The notes below the pieces were generated by a model. That model saw only the letters and a program-made list of their open reading frames with translations. It was not told the DNA's origin and did no database searches. The position numbers and the translations under genes are program-made. From an uncultured Clostridia bacterium (GTDB lineage: Bacteria > Bacillota > Clostridia > Oscillospirales > Acutalibacteraceae), in NCBI GenBank assembly GCA_945912145.1, contig CAMEBF010000004.1, forward strand, positions 78,357-142,356: a stretch of DNA of 64,000 nucleotides. Direction: 5' to 3'. Below, piece after piece: positions 28,219-37,679 of this stretch (the stretch's first letter is position 1; each line of letters opens with the position of its first letter).

Positions 28219-28356
28219 TTGAATTAAGAATTAAGAATTTAGAATTTAGAATGCAGAATGGCAAAAAAACTTATTCTTTTGTGCCGTTGGTGTATCCAAT
28301 CAAGCGCGCAGCGCTTCCGACATTCTTCATTCTGCATTCTTCATTCTGCATTATTT
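28219..28356. repeat. Heptad-armed hairpin element (GAATTAA/CATTCTG type)
   Basis: Left arm heptads GAATTAA, GAATTAA, GAATTTA, GAATTTA, GAATGCA, GAATG; right arm CATTCTT, CATTCTG, CATTCTT, CATTCTG, CATTATT. Next to the right arm is the core AATCAAGCGC-GCA-GCGCTTCCGA, shared with other elements. The right edge touches the stop codon of the ribulokinase gene. This fills the gap between the DUF1700 and ribulokinase genes. Confidence 0.85.
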
Positions 28357-30033
28357 TCAGTTCTTGGATTCTTTTTGCTGAATCTTGATTTTTTTCAGGC
28401 GTTTCATCACGTCGTTTTCGCCGCGGCCGAAATAATCGTGCAACGTCTGATATTCCGCGAAAAGCTTATCGTAAATCTCGGAATTTTCCTTGATGGGCTC
28501 ATAGACAACGTTTTTGACACGTCCCATGGCTCTTGCGGCGTCGAAAACAGTATCCCAGCCGCCTTTTTCCGCGCCTGCCGCTACCGCGCCGAAAATCGCG
28601 CTGCCGAGTGCGGGCCCCTGCATGGAACCGGCGATCTTCACGGGCATTTTCAGCACGTCCGCATAAATCTGCATCGTCATCGGGTCTTTCTGGCTGATGC
28701 CGCCCGAAGCGTAAAACTCCTCAACGGGTACGCCGTTCCGGCGATAATTTTCAACGATTTCTCTTGTGCCGTATGCTGTCGCTTCGATCAGTGCACGGTA
28801 AATTTCTTCGGGCTTCGTCGCCAGCGTCATGCCGAGCATCATGCCGGTCAGATCGACATCCACGAGCACGCTGCGGTTGCCGTTCCACCAGTCAAGCGCC
28901 AGCAGACCGCTCTCGCCGGGCTTTTGCTTTTCCGCTTTGGAGCGCAGAAATTTATGAATATTCATGCCCTGTTTTTCCGCTTCGTCATAATAGGACTTCG
29001 GCAGGCAGTTTTCGATAAACCAGGCAAAATGATCGCCGACGCAGCTCTGTCCGGCTTCATAGCCGTAGAAACCGGGCATAATGCCGTCTGCGACAACGCC
29101 GCACATACCGGGCACCTGTTTTTCCGTCTCGCCCATGAGCATATGGCAGGTCGAAGTGCCCATAATCGCTAAAAGCTTACCGGGGCCATCAATGCCAACC
29201 GCAGGTACGCAGACGTGCGCGTCCACATTACCGACCGCAACCGCCGTGCCGACCTTTAATCCGGTCAGCTTTGCCGCCTCTTCGGTGATCTCTCCGGCTT
29301 TTGTGCCGAGCGGCAGAATGGTCTGCCCTAACTTCTCTTCAACCACATTCTCAAGACGCGGATCAAGTGCTTTGAAAAAGTCTTTTGACGGATAGCCCGT
29401 CGTTTTATTCCACAATTCCTTATAACCGGCGGTGCAGGAATTTCTCGTCTCGTTGCCGCAAAGCTGCCAGACGATCCAGTCCGCCGCCTCGATAAAGCGG
29501 TCGGCCGCCTCATAAATCTCCGGTGCTTCGTCGAGCACCTGCCACATCTTCGGAATCGCCCATTCGGACGAAATTTTACCGCCGTAATTGTTCAGCCATT
29601 TTTCGCCTCTCGCTTCGGCGATCTCATTGAGCTTCGTCGCCTTATCCTGCGCCGCGTGATGCTTCCAGAGCTTCACATACGCGTGCGGTTCATGCTCGTA
29701 TTCGGGCAGCAGGCACAGCGGTGTGCCGTCCGCCTTGACGGGAATGAGCGTACAAGCTGTAAAGTCCGTACCGACGCCGATAACATCGTCTGCCGAGACG
29801 CCGCTTTTTTGGAGCACTTCGGGGATCGTATGCGCCAGCACGTCCAGATAGTCCTGCGGATGCTCAAGAGCCCAATCCGTCCCGAGCTTTGTGCCGTCGG
29901 GCAGCGTTTCATCCATTACGCCGTGAGGATATTCATAAACAGCGCTTGCCAGTTCTTCGCCGGTCTTTACATCCGCGAGCACGGCGCGCCCCGAAAGCGT
30001 GCCGTAGTCCACGCCGATTACATATTTCTGCAT
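28357..30033 (-). CDS. araB: Ribulokinase
   Basis: Phosphorylates L-ribulose to L-ribulose 5-phosphate in arabinose catabolism. The ATG at 30033 ([19 protein letters not shown]) follows AGGAG by seven bases; the longer open frame upstream overlaps the M28 gene. The 558-residue protein carries FGGY-kinase features: the N-terminal phosphate motif [24 protein letters not shown], the [11 protein letters not shown] block and the C-terminal [19 protein letters not shown] adenosine-binding region. No araA or araD is nearby, so ribulose must come from elsewhere in the genome. It follows the peptidase gene by 13 bases. Confidence 0.92.
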   Translation of the reverse strand: MQKYVIGVDYGTLSGRAVLADVKTGEELASAVYEYPHGVMDETLPDGTKLGTDWALEHPQDYLDVLAHTIPEVLQKSGVSADDVIGVGTDFTACTLIPVKADGTPLCLLPEYEHEPHAYVKLWKHHAAQDKATKLNEIAEARGEKWLNNYGGKISSEWAIPKMWQVLDEAPEIYEAADRFIEAADWIVWQLCGNETRNSCTAGYKELWNKTTGYPSKDFFKALDPRLENVVEEKLGQTILPLGTKAGEITEEAAKLTGLKVGTAVAVGNVDAHVCVPAVGIDGPGKLLAIMGTSTCHMLMGETEKQVPGMCGVVADGIMPGFYGYEAGQSCVGDHFAWFIENCLPKSYYDEAEKQGMNIHKFLRSKAEKQKPGESGLLALDWWNGNRSVLVDVDLTGMMLGMTLATKPEEIYRALIEATAYGTREIVENYRRNGVPVEEFYASGGISQKDPMTMQIYADVLKMPVKIAGSMQGPALGSAIFGAVAAGAEKGGWDTVFDAARAMGRVKNVVYEPIKENSEIYDKLFAEYQTLHDYFGRGENDVMKRLKKIKIQQKESKN

Positions 30034-30046
30034 AAAAAATCTCCTC

Positions 30047-31294
30047 TCAATCGGTCGAAAGCCCTTTTTCATCAAAATCGAAAACAGTCTGAAGCGCGAT
30101 GCCGATGGTTTTTTCGATGGTCTCGGGCACGACGTTATCCGCCGTGTCCAGTCTGGTATGATAGTACCGCGCCGGCGCGGGATCCATCGCAACGAAGCTC
30201 GCCGCCGGAACTCCTGCCTGCGAAGCCGCCGCCGCATCGGTTGAACCGAGCGGAATCGCGCCGAGCGGCACATCCATGCCGCATTCTGCCGCCGCGTTCT
30301 GCATCAGACGGCAGGCATTTTCATCGTTTTTGACAAGTCCCGTCATATCGCGGTTGTAGATCATCATATAGTCCTCATCGCGGATCGTATCGAAAGAGGC
30401 GAACATGGTCTCCACGCCGTCCTCTTTCAGTTCAGGGTGCATTTCAAAAAACGCTTTCGAGCCGCGCAGTCCCGCTTCCTCGCCACCGACAAGCAACGCT
30501 ACGACATCGGTATTCTCAAAGCGAATGTCATTTTCGGCAAGGAACTTCATCACCGATGACGCGACATAGCAGCCGCTCAGATTGTCGCTCGCGCCGGGGA
30601 CATAGCGTTTGCCGTTGGTGAACGCAAACAGCAATCCGTACGCCGGTACGAAAGCGAGCTGACCGAGCGCAAGCTTTTTGAGTTTCGTGCGGTCTTTCAT
30701 CGTCAGGGACAACGCTGTCGTTGCGACGTTATAGGCAAGTCCGACCAACGCATAGCCCGCAACGGTGAGAACGCCGTGAGAGCCGAGCGAGTAAGTATAA
30801 GTCCACTCCGGCGCGGAATCGGTATGACCGGACAGAATGATCCGTTTTTTCGTCTCACCCGAAGCCTTGCGAACCGCAATGACATTTCCGGATTCCTTTT
30901 CCTTGAAGAACGGGTCTAAGAACTTTTTATACAGCACAAATTCACCGACAACACCGGCGAGTGCCGCGCCGACAAAGCCAAGGGATGCCGCCGAAAACTT
31001 TTTGTTCTTGAACGCACCGGCCAGATTACACGCCGTCGAAGCCAGAAGACTCGCTCCGGCAACGGGAACGAACGCCATAAACGCATCGGGATGAACCTTG
31101 AAGGTCTCGCGATCGACGGTATCGGCGTATTTTTTCAGTTCCTCTGCCATATATTCCTGCGCTTTTTTCTCGCTTTCTTCGCCGCAGGGACGGGGTCCGA
31201 TCTCCTTGCAGATATGCCGGATCCCGGAAACGGAAAACGCGGCGCAGCTTTGAATCTGCTTTTTCGCATCCTTGACTACATCTCGAAAATTCAA
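30047..31294 (-). CDS. M28-family metallopeptidase with inserted membrane segments
   Basis: A 415-residue zinc peptidase. I start it at a TTG at 31294 ([12 protein letters not shown]), seven bases after GAGGTG; the frame upstream is open but has no ribosome-binding site. Predicted zinc ligands are in [29 protein letters not shown], the Asp of SFDTIRDED and the His of [12 protein letters not shown]. Unusually, four hydrophobic stretches (about residues 75-100, 110-130, 185-210 and 225-245) interrupt the fold, so the enzyme is probably membrane-embedded with a cytosolic or external peptidase face. Aminopeptidase activity is likely, substrate unknown. It forms a two-gene unit with araB. Confidence 0.82.
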   Translation of the reverse strand: MNFRDVVKDAKKQIQSCAAFSVSGIRHICKEIGPRPCGEESEKKAQEYMAEELKKYADTVDRETFKVHPDAFMAFVPVAGASLLASTACNLAGAFKNKKFSAASLGFVGAALAGVVGEFVLYKKFLDPFFKEKESGNVIAVRKASGETKKRIILSGHTDSAPEWTYTYSLGSHGVLTVAGYALVGLAYNVATTALSLTMKDRTKLKKLALGQLAFVPAYGLLFAFTNGKRYVPGASDNLSGCYVASSVMKFLAENDIRFENTDVVALLVGGEEAGLRGSKAFFEMHPELKEDGVETMFASFDTIRDEDYMMIYNRDMTGLVKNDENACRLMQNAAAECGMDVPLGAIPLGSTDAAAASQAGVPAASFVAMDPAPARYYHTRLDTADNVVPETIEKTIGIALQTVFDFDEKGLSTD

Positions 31295-31362
31295 CTGAAA
31301 ACACCTCAATTCCGGCAAAAACGAAAGCACTGTCCGTTTCACCGAAGATTATTCTTGATCCT

Positions 31363-31391
31363 ATTATATTCTAAAACGCCAAAATAATCAA
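31363..31391 (-). promoter_or_regulatory. Putative promoter of the M28-araB unit
   Basis: Minus strand TTGATT (31391-31386), 17-base spacer, TATAAT (31368-31363), about 70 bases before the TTG start. Confidence 0.6.
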
Positions 31392-31406
31392 GAGATTTTC
31401 TGCGTT

Positions 31407-33317
31407 TTACGCCGCATCTGAAGCGGATTCCGGCTCAACTCCTATAGCGTACTCCGTGATATTTTTCGTATCAAAAGGCTGATAGTCCGCATTGAGGATC
31501 GTTTTCTTATAAAACGGACTGCCGAACTCAAATTCGCTGTTGGCTTTCTGCCAGCCTTCCTCTCCGCCGTTTTCTTCAAAGAGCGTCGGCGTACCGGAGA
31601 AAAGATTCGTGCCGAGCGCTAATTTATCGCCGTCGATCTTCACGCCGATGGACGCCATTGCCGTCGGGAACATATCGAAATTGGCCCACCAGCGATTGTG
31701 CAGCCGTTCTTCGGGAATTTCGCCGATGGACGGCGCGGGATTCAGAATCAGGTTAAAGGTTGTACGCAGATAGCTCCGGTCAAAATTCAGGAAGAAATCG
31801 GTATCCATGCTCAGATGATCACCGATGAGAATGATCGTCGTATTCTCATAATACGGCTGATCCTGGATCCAGCGCACGAATTTTGTGACTTCGGATGCGC
31901 TGTAAGCGATGACGTTCGCGTACTGACTCTCACGCGTCATGGGTGTATTCGGACTGACATAGCCATCGGGGAAATGCGTATCGGCGGTTTCCATGACGAA
32001 ATTGAACGGTTTTCCCGTTTCGTACAACCGTGTCAGCTCAGCTTTGGCATATTCGTACAATTTATCGTCCTCATAGCCCCACCATTCCTTATAGTTTTTC
32101 GGGATCCAGCCCTTCTCTTTGACGGCATCATAGTCGAGGATCGTATAATCCCCGTGGGTTTCATAGAAATACCGCAGGCCGCCGAACGTCGCAGAAGAGC
32201 CGAACATCAGCGTCTGTTCATACCCCTCTGCCTGCAGAATATCGCCCATCGTCACTGCGCCGGGCAAAAATTTTCCCGGTGAGCCGTAGCTGTTCTGTCT
32301 GGTGGGAACTTTCATGGGCAGCCCCGTATTCATATTGACCATCGATGCAACCGACCACGTACAACCCGTCGTGGCAACGGGTCCGCCGAACCGTTCATCC
32401 GAATTTGAGAACGTATACCCTTCATCGGCTAAATCCGTCAGCGGCTGGAGAAGGTTCTCTTCCTGATATCCGCCCAGCTCTTTTGAGGTGTATGAGTTTT
32501 CCATCGATTCGAGATAGATAAAAATCAGATTGCGCTTCTTTTCCGGAAACTCCATCTTAACGGTCCGGGGATCGGCATAATTGTCTTCAATAAAGCTCGA
32601 TTTCTTCACATACATTTTATGCAGCTTATCAAGCCGGAACTTCTTGACGCCGTAGGCAACGCCGCCGATCAGCATCGCGACCGCTAAAATCAGGCTGACG
32701 ATCCGACGGGCCTTCAGCGGAAACAGGCAGATCGTCTTCTCTTTCCGCCGACACATCGGAATGCGCCCGGAAAAAACAAACAGCGCAAAGAAAAATGTCA
32801 CAAAAAGCGTCTGAAAAACAGGCCCCGTCCAGAGCGTATTCATCACTTCGGAACTGGTGCCGTCCGTCGGTGAAAACATATTGATCAGCATCTGATCCGG
32901 CGTAATGTCGCCGAATGTGACTTTACCCCAACGGGTTCCCGTAAACGCCGCCGTTCCGAGAGCAGCCAGAACGACGCTCAGGATCCGGATGACATTATGT
33001 TTTTTCGGATCTTTCGACTCTCTTGTAAACGACAGTTTTCCGTCTAACAGCCCTGTGCAGCCGATCCAGATAACGCCGCAGACAAGCAGAACAACGACAT
33101 ACAGAATCATCACGGACGATTTGTGCCATGCGTACGGAAGGAAAGTTATGTCCTCTTTCAGACGCATTCCGATGTCGCAGATCACAATCGCCATCAGGTT
33201 ACAGGCAAGAGCATCCCGCAAAGCGATCAGCGGAATTTTCTTTTTGTCAACCTGTAGAAAAAAAACATCCATGAGGCCGATCAGTACACCCAGTACAACG
33301 GCAAGAATATAAAACAT
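31407..33317 (-). CDS. LtaS-like phosphoglycerol transferase/alkaline phosphatase-fold membrane enzyme
   Basis: A 636-residue sulfatase-fold membrane enzyme. The ATG at 33317 (MFYILAVVLG) follows GAGGAG. About five N-terminal membrane segments (1-240) precede the extracellular domain. That domain shows the metal/nucleophile region ESMENSYTS and TTGCTWSVASMVNMNTGLP, and IGDHLSMDTD near the end. The family includes lipoteichoic acid synthase, LTA primase and membrane-derived-oligosaccharide phosphoglycerol transferases; the active-site Thr lies in the TTGCTWS segment by analogy. Which polymer it builds cannot be read here. It is monocistronic with its own promoter and is divergent from spoVAD. 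Confidence 0.85.
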   Translation of the reverse strand: MFYILAVVLGVLIGLMDVFFLQVDKKKIPLIALRDALACNLMAIVICDIGMRLKEDITFLPYAWHKSSVMILYVVVLLVCGVIWIGCTGLLDGKLSFTRESKDPKKHNVIRILSVVLAALGTAAFTGTRWGKVTFGDITPDQMLINMFSPTDGTSSEVMNTLWTGPVFQTLFVTFFFALFVFSGRIPMCRRKEKTICLFPLKARRIVSLILAVAMLIGGVAYGVKKFRLDKLHKMYVKKSSFIEDNYADPRTVKMEFPEKKRNLIFIYLESMENSYTSKELGGYQEENLLQPLTDLADEGYTFSNSDERFGGPVATTGCTWSVASMVNMNTGLPMKVPTRQNSYGSPGKFLPGAVTMGDILQAEGYEQTLMFGSSATFGGLRYFYETHGDYTILDYDAVKEKGWIPKNYKEWWGYEDDKLYEYAKAELTRLYETGKPFNFVMETADTHFPDGYVSPNTPMTRESQYANVIAYSASEVTKFVRWIQDQPYYENTTIILIGDHLSMDTDFFLNFDRSYLRTTFNLILNPAPSIGEIPEERLHNRWWANFDMFPTAMASIGVKIDGDKLALGTNLFSGTPTLFEENGGEEGWQKANSEFEFGSPFYKKTILNADYQPFDTKNITEYAIGVEPESASDAA

Positions 33318-33352
33318 AGTTTTCTCCTCTTTCATCAATACTCAACGTCGAA

Positions 33353-33381
33353 ATTATAACAGACCAAGTTAATTTTTACAA
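33353..33381 (-). promoter_or_regulatory. Putative promoter of the LtaS-like gene
   Basis: Minus strand TTGTAA (33381-33376), 17-base spacer, TATAAT (33358-33353), 35 bases before the start codon. Confidence 0.6.
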
Positions 33382-33436
33382 GATATTTAGAAAATTCTTT
33401 ATAATTATTTATAAAAAAACAAAAAAATGCGTTTGT

Positions 33437-33466
33437 GTATAAGAAAACAACTTCCGGTGAACAATA
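33437..33466 (+). promoter_or_regulatory. Weak sigma-G-like candidate upstream of spoVAD
   Basis: GTATA (33437-33441), 18 bases, AACAATA (33460-33466), which matches CATNHTA at five of seven positions. Given mainly because spoVAD is expected to be forespore-specific; the -10 match is poor. Confidence 0.25.
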
Positions 33467-33488
33467 AAAACAAAAAACGGTGATAAAA

Positions 33489-34505
33489 ATGGAACGATTA
33501 GGAAGATATACGGTACAGCTTTCGGGCAATACCGGCGTGATCGGCAGTGCCGCCGTGGGCTCAAAAACCGAGGGAGAAGGGCCGCTTGCCGCTGATTTTG
33601 ATTATCTCTATGCCGACGACGGCATCGGCAAGCAGGTCTCGTGGGAACAGGCGGAAAGCGAACTGCACAAAAAAGCCGTCACGCTTGCAATCGAGAAAGC
33701 CGGTAAAACGAACGACGATATCGATATGCTCTTTGCCGGCGATCTGCTTGATCAGTGCATCGGCTCGACATTCGGCATCCGGGAGATGAACATTCCGTTT
33801 TTGGGCGTTTACGGCGCGTGCTCGACGATGGCTCTTTCTCTTGCTGCGGCAAGCGTCTTTGTCGATTCCGGCGCGGCGAGAATTGCCATCGCCTCCACTT
33901 CATCGCACTTCTGCTCGGCGGAAAGACAGTTCCGTTTTCCGCTTGAATACGGCGGACAGCGCACGCCGACCTCCCAGAGAACCGCCACGGCGTCGGGAGC
34001 CGTCGTGCTCGAAGCCAATCAGCCCTGCGGGATTCTTGTTGACCGGGTGATGTTCGGCCGGATTCAGGATTTAGGCATCACCGACCCCAACAACATGGGT
34101 GCTGCGATGGCACCGGCTGCCGCGAGAACCATCAAGGATTTTCTGACCGACACAGGCACAACGCAGGATGATTACGACCTGATCCTGACGGGTGATCTCG
34201 GCTTTGTGGGAAGCGACCTGCTGCATCAGTTATTGATAACGCGGGAGGGACTGGACATCACAAAAGTGCACAATGACTGCGGCATGATGCTCTATGACCG
34301 TGAATCGCAGGACATTCACGCCGGCGGCTCAGGCTGCGGCTGCTCGGCAAGCGTGCTGTGCTCGCACATTTTCAAACGCATGCGCAGCGGTGAGCTGACA
34401 AGCGTGCTGTTCGTCGCGACAGGCGCGCTGCTCTCCTCGACCTCCGCACTGCAAAAACAATCCATTCCCGGCATTGCACACGCCGTGCATCTCGTTTACC
34501 GATAA
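33489..34505 (+). CDS. spoVAD: Stage V sporulation protein AD
   Basis: A 338-residue thiolase-fold protein of the SpoVA complex that binds dipicolinic acid. Conserved parts are VGSKTEGEGPLAADFD, the FGIREMNIPFLGVYGACSTMALSLA core, and HAGGSGCGCSASVLCSH. ATG 33489 is preceded by GGTGAT; a GTG at 33480 is an alternative start. It stands alone between the divergent LtaS-like gene and its own terminator, whereas spoVAC-spoVAD-spoVAE normally form one operon. Confidence 0.93.
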   Translation: MERLGRYTVQLSGNTGVIGSAAVGSKTEGEGPLAADFDYLYADDGIGKQVSWEQAESELHKKAVTLAIEKAGKTNDDIDMLFAGDLLDQCIGSTFGIREMNIPFLGVYGACSTMALSLAAASVFVDSGAARIAIASTSSHFCSAERQFRFPLEYGGQRTPTSQRTATASGAVVLEANQPCGILVDRVMFGRIQDLGITDPNNMGAAMAPAAARTIKDFLTDTGTTQDDYDLILTGDLGFVGSDLLHQLLITREGLDITKVHNDCGMMLYDRESQDIHAGGSGCGCSASVLCSHIFKRMRSGELTSVLFVATGALLSSTSALQKQSIPGIAHAVHLVYR

Positions 34506-34516
34506 GAAAAATTTCC

Positions 34517-34560
34517 ATCGTTCCGTCTGCCGTACATCGCGCTTCGGAACGATTTTCTTT
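34517..34560 (+). terminator. Terminator of spoVAD
   Basis: ATCGTTCCG (34517-34525) pairs with CGGAACGAT (34545-34553) across a 19-base loop; TTTCTTT follows. Confidence 0.65.
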
Positions 34561-34594
34561 ATCGAAATTTAACACGGAAATGAGCCGACGCCGA

Positions 34595-34624
34595 TTGACA
34601 GGATTCTCCGTTTCGTGCTATAAT
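34595..34624 (+). promoter_or_regulatory. Sigma-A promoter of the alarmone synthetase operon
   Basis: TTGACA (34595-34600), 18-base spacer, TATAAT (34619-34624), 22 bases before the start codon. Both hexamers are consensus. Confidence 0.8.
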
Positions 34625-34646
34625 ACGAGGCAAAGGATCTGATATT

Positions 34647-35324
34647 ATGGAACTGATTACACCGAGTAAAAAATCGCTCAGACTACTCATCAACGAAAGA
34701 ACCCAGAAATGGCTGGAAACACAGACAACGCCGCTTCGTACCCTTATGGCGTATTATCGTTGCGCCATCATGGAGATCGAAACAAAGTTCAATGTGCTCA
34801 ACGAGCAGTTTTCACTCAAGCACGACCGCAACCCGATCGCCTCCGTCAAAAGCCGTCTGAAATCCATGGAGAGTATCGCCGAAAAGCTCCAGCGCAAAAA
34901 TCTGCCGCTCTCATGCGAAGCAATCGAAAACAATATCAATGACGTAGCGGGAATCCGCGTCGTCTGCTCTTTTACCGATGATGTCTATATGCTCGCAGAC
35001 GCCTTTATCAAGCAGGACGACATCACGCTGATCGAAATCAAGGACTACATACAAACCCCCAAGCCCGGCGGCTACCGCAGTCTGCATCTGATCGTCGAAG
35101 TCCCGATCTTTCTTGCGGACGAAAAACGGCAGATGCGCGCCGAAATCCAGATGCGGACCATCGCGATGGATTTCTGGGCAAGCCTCGAACACCAGCTTCT
35201 GTATAAAAAAGACGTGCCGAATGTTGAAGAGATCAGCAAAGAACTGAAGCTCTGCGCCGAAGAGAGCGCAAATCTCGACAAGCGGATGTCCGAGATCAAA
35301 CAAAAGATCATTCCGAATGACTGA
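34647..35324 (+). CDS. relQ: Small alarmone synthetase (RelQ/YjbM type)
   Basis: A 225-residue GTP pyrophosphokinase making (p)ppGpp from ATP and GDP/GTP, lacking hydrolase and ACT/TGS domains. Synthetase motifs: KSRLKSMESIAEKLQRK, VAGIRVVCSFTDDVYMLAD with the substrate-binding Arg, KDYIQTPKPGGYRSLHLIV and EIQMRTIAMDFWASLEHQL. It heads a three-gene plus-strand run with the esterase (20-base gap) and GNAT protein. Confidence 0.9.
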   Translation: MELITPSKKSLRLLINERTQKWLETQTTPLRTLMAYYRCAIMEIETKFNVLNEQFSLKHDRNPIASVKSRLKSMESIAEKLQRKNLPLSCEAIENNINDVAGIRVVCSFTDDVYMLADAFIKQDDITLIEIKDYIQTPKPGGYRSLHLIVEVPIFLADEKRQMRAEIQMRTIAMDFWASLEHQLLYKKDVPNVEEISKELKLCAEESANLDKRMSEIKQKIIPND

Positions 35325-35344
35325 GAAAGACAGGAAACGACGGC

Positions 35345-36475
35345 ATGAAAAAAAGCTGGGATAAAAAATGGTATACCGAGGAGTTTTTGCGGCAGCTGAA
35401 AGCAACGGCAGAAGTTCGCATGGACGGAAAGCTGCCGATCACCGAAAAATACGCGCCGGACGCCGTTTCGCCGCTCGGCATTGATCCGCGTCTGCTCGGC
35501 GGGCCTCTCGGCCGTAACGCCAAAAAGATGGCTCTGCTGCCCGATTTTCTGCTCGATAAACTCCGGATCCCACTGACCGAAAAAGGGCTTACGTCTTTCC
35601 GCCGGAATTGCGAAAAATCCGCCAGCGCAGTCTGCGTGCGCGACGGAATCAACATCACGGATTCGTGTGTCACCGCGCAGGACGGCTATGCGATCCCGAT
35701 CCGCATTTACAAAAGCGAACGATGCAAAAAAGAAAACGGCTGTCTGTACTTCATGCACGGCGGCGGCTTCATCGGCGGCGCGATCGAACCGTACGACGAG
35801 ATCTGGAAGGTCTTTGTCGAAAAATTCAACATGACGGTCGTCAGCGCAGGCTACCGGCTGATGCCGGAGAATCCCTATCCTACGCCGCATGAGGACTGCT
35901 ACAGCGTGCTCGAGTGGATTGTTCAAAATGCGGCAGAACTGTCTATTAACAGGACAAAAATTTTCGTAATCGGCGACAGCGCCGGCGGCAATCTGGCGCA
36001 GTATTGTTCGACAAGAGCCAAGGGAACCGGCATGGTGCGCGGACAGATTCTGTTATATGCCACGCTCAATCCGTTCCAGATTGAGGACAAATACTATCAG
36101 CCGAAAAAAAACGCTTTTCCCTATGAGCCGACGCAGAAAAGGCTCTCGCGCTGTGTCGTCGCGCAGATTAAAATCATGACGGATACCTTTTCGGACATTC
36201 ACGACAAGCTCGGCATGAAAGAACCCGACCCGTACTGCAATCCCTATTCCTTTGACGCGTCGGGCAATCCGCCAACCTTCATTTCCGTCGGCGCGCTGGA
36301 TTTTCTGAGCAACGACTGCATCGCATGGGCGCACAAATTGCAGGACGCCGGCGTCCCTGTCAGAGTTGTCGTCTATAACGGCATGGGACACGGGTATCTG
36401 AGCGCGATGGGCGTATTCCCACAGGCGGAGGACGTCATCGATGAAATCGGCACCTTTATTGCAGAATACCGCTGA
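35345..36475 (+). CDS. HSL-type alpha/beta-hydrolase (esterase)
   Basis: A 376-residue cytoplasmic esterase/lipase of the hormone-sensitive-lipase group. It shows the oxyanion motif MHGGGF (about 138-143), GDSAGGN with the nucleophile Ser (about 215), an Asp in GALDFLSND (about 316) and a His in GMGHGYLS (about 348). There is no signal peptide. It follows relQ by 20 bases and precedes the GNAT gene by 30. Substrate unknown. Confidence 0.88.
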   Translation: MKKSWDKKWYTEEFLRQLKATAEVRMDGKLPITEKYAPDAVSPLGIDPRLLGGPLGRNAKKMALLPDFLLDKLRIPLTEKGLTSFRRNCEKSASAVCVRDGINITDSCVTAQDGYAIPIRIYKSERCKKENGCLYFMHGGGFIGGAIEPYDEIWKVFVEKFNMTVVSAGYRLMPENPYPTPHEDCYSVLEWIVQNAAELSINRTKIFVIGDSAGGNLAQYCSTRAKGTGMVRGQILLYATLNPFQIEDKYYQPKKNAFPYEPTQKRLSRCVVAQIKIMTDTFSDIHDKLGMKEPDPYCNPYSFDASGNPPTFISVGALDFLSNDCIAWAHKLQDAGVPVRVVVYNGMGHGYLSAMGVFPQAEDVIDEIGTFIAEYR

Positions 36476-36505
36476 TATTTTATCAGCAAATGAAGGAATT
36501 ATATT

Positions 36506-37255
36506 ATGACGGAAGAATTTATCGATCTGACACCTGAGAATCTCGCAAACGAGCACTTGTGCTGCATCATTCGTACGAAGAAGCCGCATCCCGGCGTGGA
36601 AGAAAAACGCAAATGGCTCGCCGGACGGCTGCCGGAGGGACACGTCTTCCGGAAACTAAATGAGAAAGCGACGTGCTTTATCGAATATGCGCCCTGCGAA
36701 ACAGCATGGGTTCCCGTCATGGCCGACAACTATTACTACATCTATTGTTTATGGGTAACAGGCGACGCCAAAGGTCACGGCTATGGAAAAGAGCTGATGG
36801 AATCCTGCATCAATGAAGCGCGCCGGAACGGAAAATCCGGCGTTTGCATGCTCGGCGCCGACAAACAGAAAGCCTGGCTGTCCGATCAATCGTTCGCAGA
36901 AAAATTCGGGTTCCGGACGGTCGATACGACAGAAAACGGCTACCGGCTCCTTGCGCTGTCGTTTGACGGCTCGGTTCCCTCTTTTGCGCAGAATGCCAAA
37001 AAGCTGACAATCGAAAACCGAGAACTTTGCATTTACTATGATTTTCAATGCCCTTATATCCTGCAGAATATCGAAACGATCCGGAAAACCTGCGATGCGG
37101 ACGCCATCCCCGTTTCTTTCTTTCCGGTTGACACGCTGCAGAAAGCGAAAGAGCTTCCCTGCGTCTTCAATAATTTCGCCGTGTTTTATAAGGGAAAATT
37201 CGAGACTGTCAACCTGCTCGATCCCGCCGCGCTGAAACGGATTCTGAGGAAATAA
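36506..37255 (+). CDS. GNAT acetyltransferase with C-terminal YoaP-like domain
   Basis: A 249-residue protein. Residues about 1-155 form a GNAT fold with the acetyl-CoA-binding stretch YCLWVTGDAKGHGYGKELM; the C-terminal 75 residues (ELCIYYDFQCPYILQNIETI … FAVFYKGKFETVNLLD) resemble the YoaP domain, which looks thioredoxin-like and carries a CPY motif. Substrate unknown. A strong terminator follows, ending the relQ run. Confidence 0.8.
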   Translation: MTEEFIDLTPENLANEHLCCIIRTKKPHPGVEEKRKWLAGRLPEGHVFRKLNEKATCFIEYAPCETAWVPVMADNYYYIYCLWVTGDAKGHGYGKELMESCINEARRNGKSGVCMLGADKQKAWLSDQSFAEKFGFRTVDTTENGYRLLALSFDGSVPSFAQNAKKLTIENRELCIYYDFQCPYILQNIETIRKTCDADAIPVSFFPVDTLQKAKELPCVFNNFAVFYKGKFETVNLLDPAALKRILRK

Positions 37256-37260
37256 GAAAA

Positions 37261-37305
37261 ACATCATCGTCGATACCGGAATGGTATAAACGATGATGTT
37301 TTTTT
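37261..37305 (+). terminator. Terminator after the GNAT gene
   Basis: ACATCATCGT (37261-37270) pairs with ACGATGATGT (37290-37299); a run of T to 37305 follows, and an A-run precedes, so it may act both ways. Confidence 0.85.
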
Positions 37306-37355
37306 GAAAACCCATGTCGTTCGTTACAAGAAATCCGCTTTTCGTGTCAAAACTA

Positions 37356-37566
37356 TTGACATTTATTTTTTTGCAGACTACAATACACTTGCTTTGATCG
37401 CACAGCAAAAAGATGAGGTTTTGCTATGTGCTTACAAGCAGAAAAGTGAATTATCCGGTCCGATTATTCCCCCGTATGACGGCCGTTGGATAAGAATGGG
37501 GCTGTCACACTAAGGCAGCCCTCTTAGCGAAAAAAACAACCGGGCAGCAAAAAGGTTGCTCGGTTG
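37356..37566 (+). promoter_or_regulatory. Orphan leader: promoter, seven-codon ORF and two hairpins without a downstream gene
   Basis: TTGACA (37356-37361), 17 bases, TACAAT (37379-37384). GAGG then precedes a tiny ORF (37426-37449, MCLQAEK) by seven bases. Downstream are GGGCTG/CAGCCC (37499-37521) and a 12-bp stem CAACCGGGCAGC/GTTGCTCGGTTG (37537-37566, with G-U pairs). This looks like an attenuation leader, but only insertion-sequence debris follows. Confidence 0.45.
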
Positions 37567-37679
37567 CTTGTAGGTTCACAATAGATGTGTTACAAAAAAA
37601 CAAAAAAGAAATGACGAATAGCCAGATCTGTGTTACAGTTAAGTTGCGCCACAAAAAAGAACCATGTGGCTATCCGTCA

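Noticed and set aside
28357..30033. An arabinose operon around ribulokinase
   Set aside because: No araA, araD, araR or sugar transporter is present; the neighbours are a peptidase and DUF genes.
37304..37513. A 69-codon frame across the orphan leader
   Set aside because: No ribosome-binding site at its start and it crosses promoter and terminator-like structures; the short MCLQAEK ORF is better initiated.
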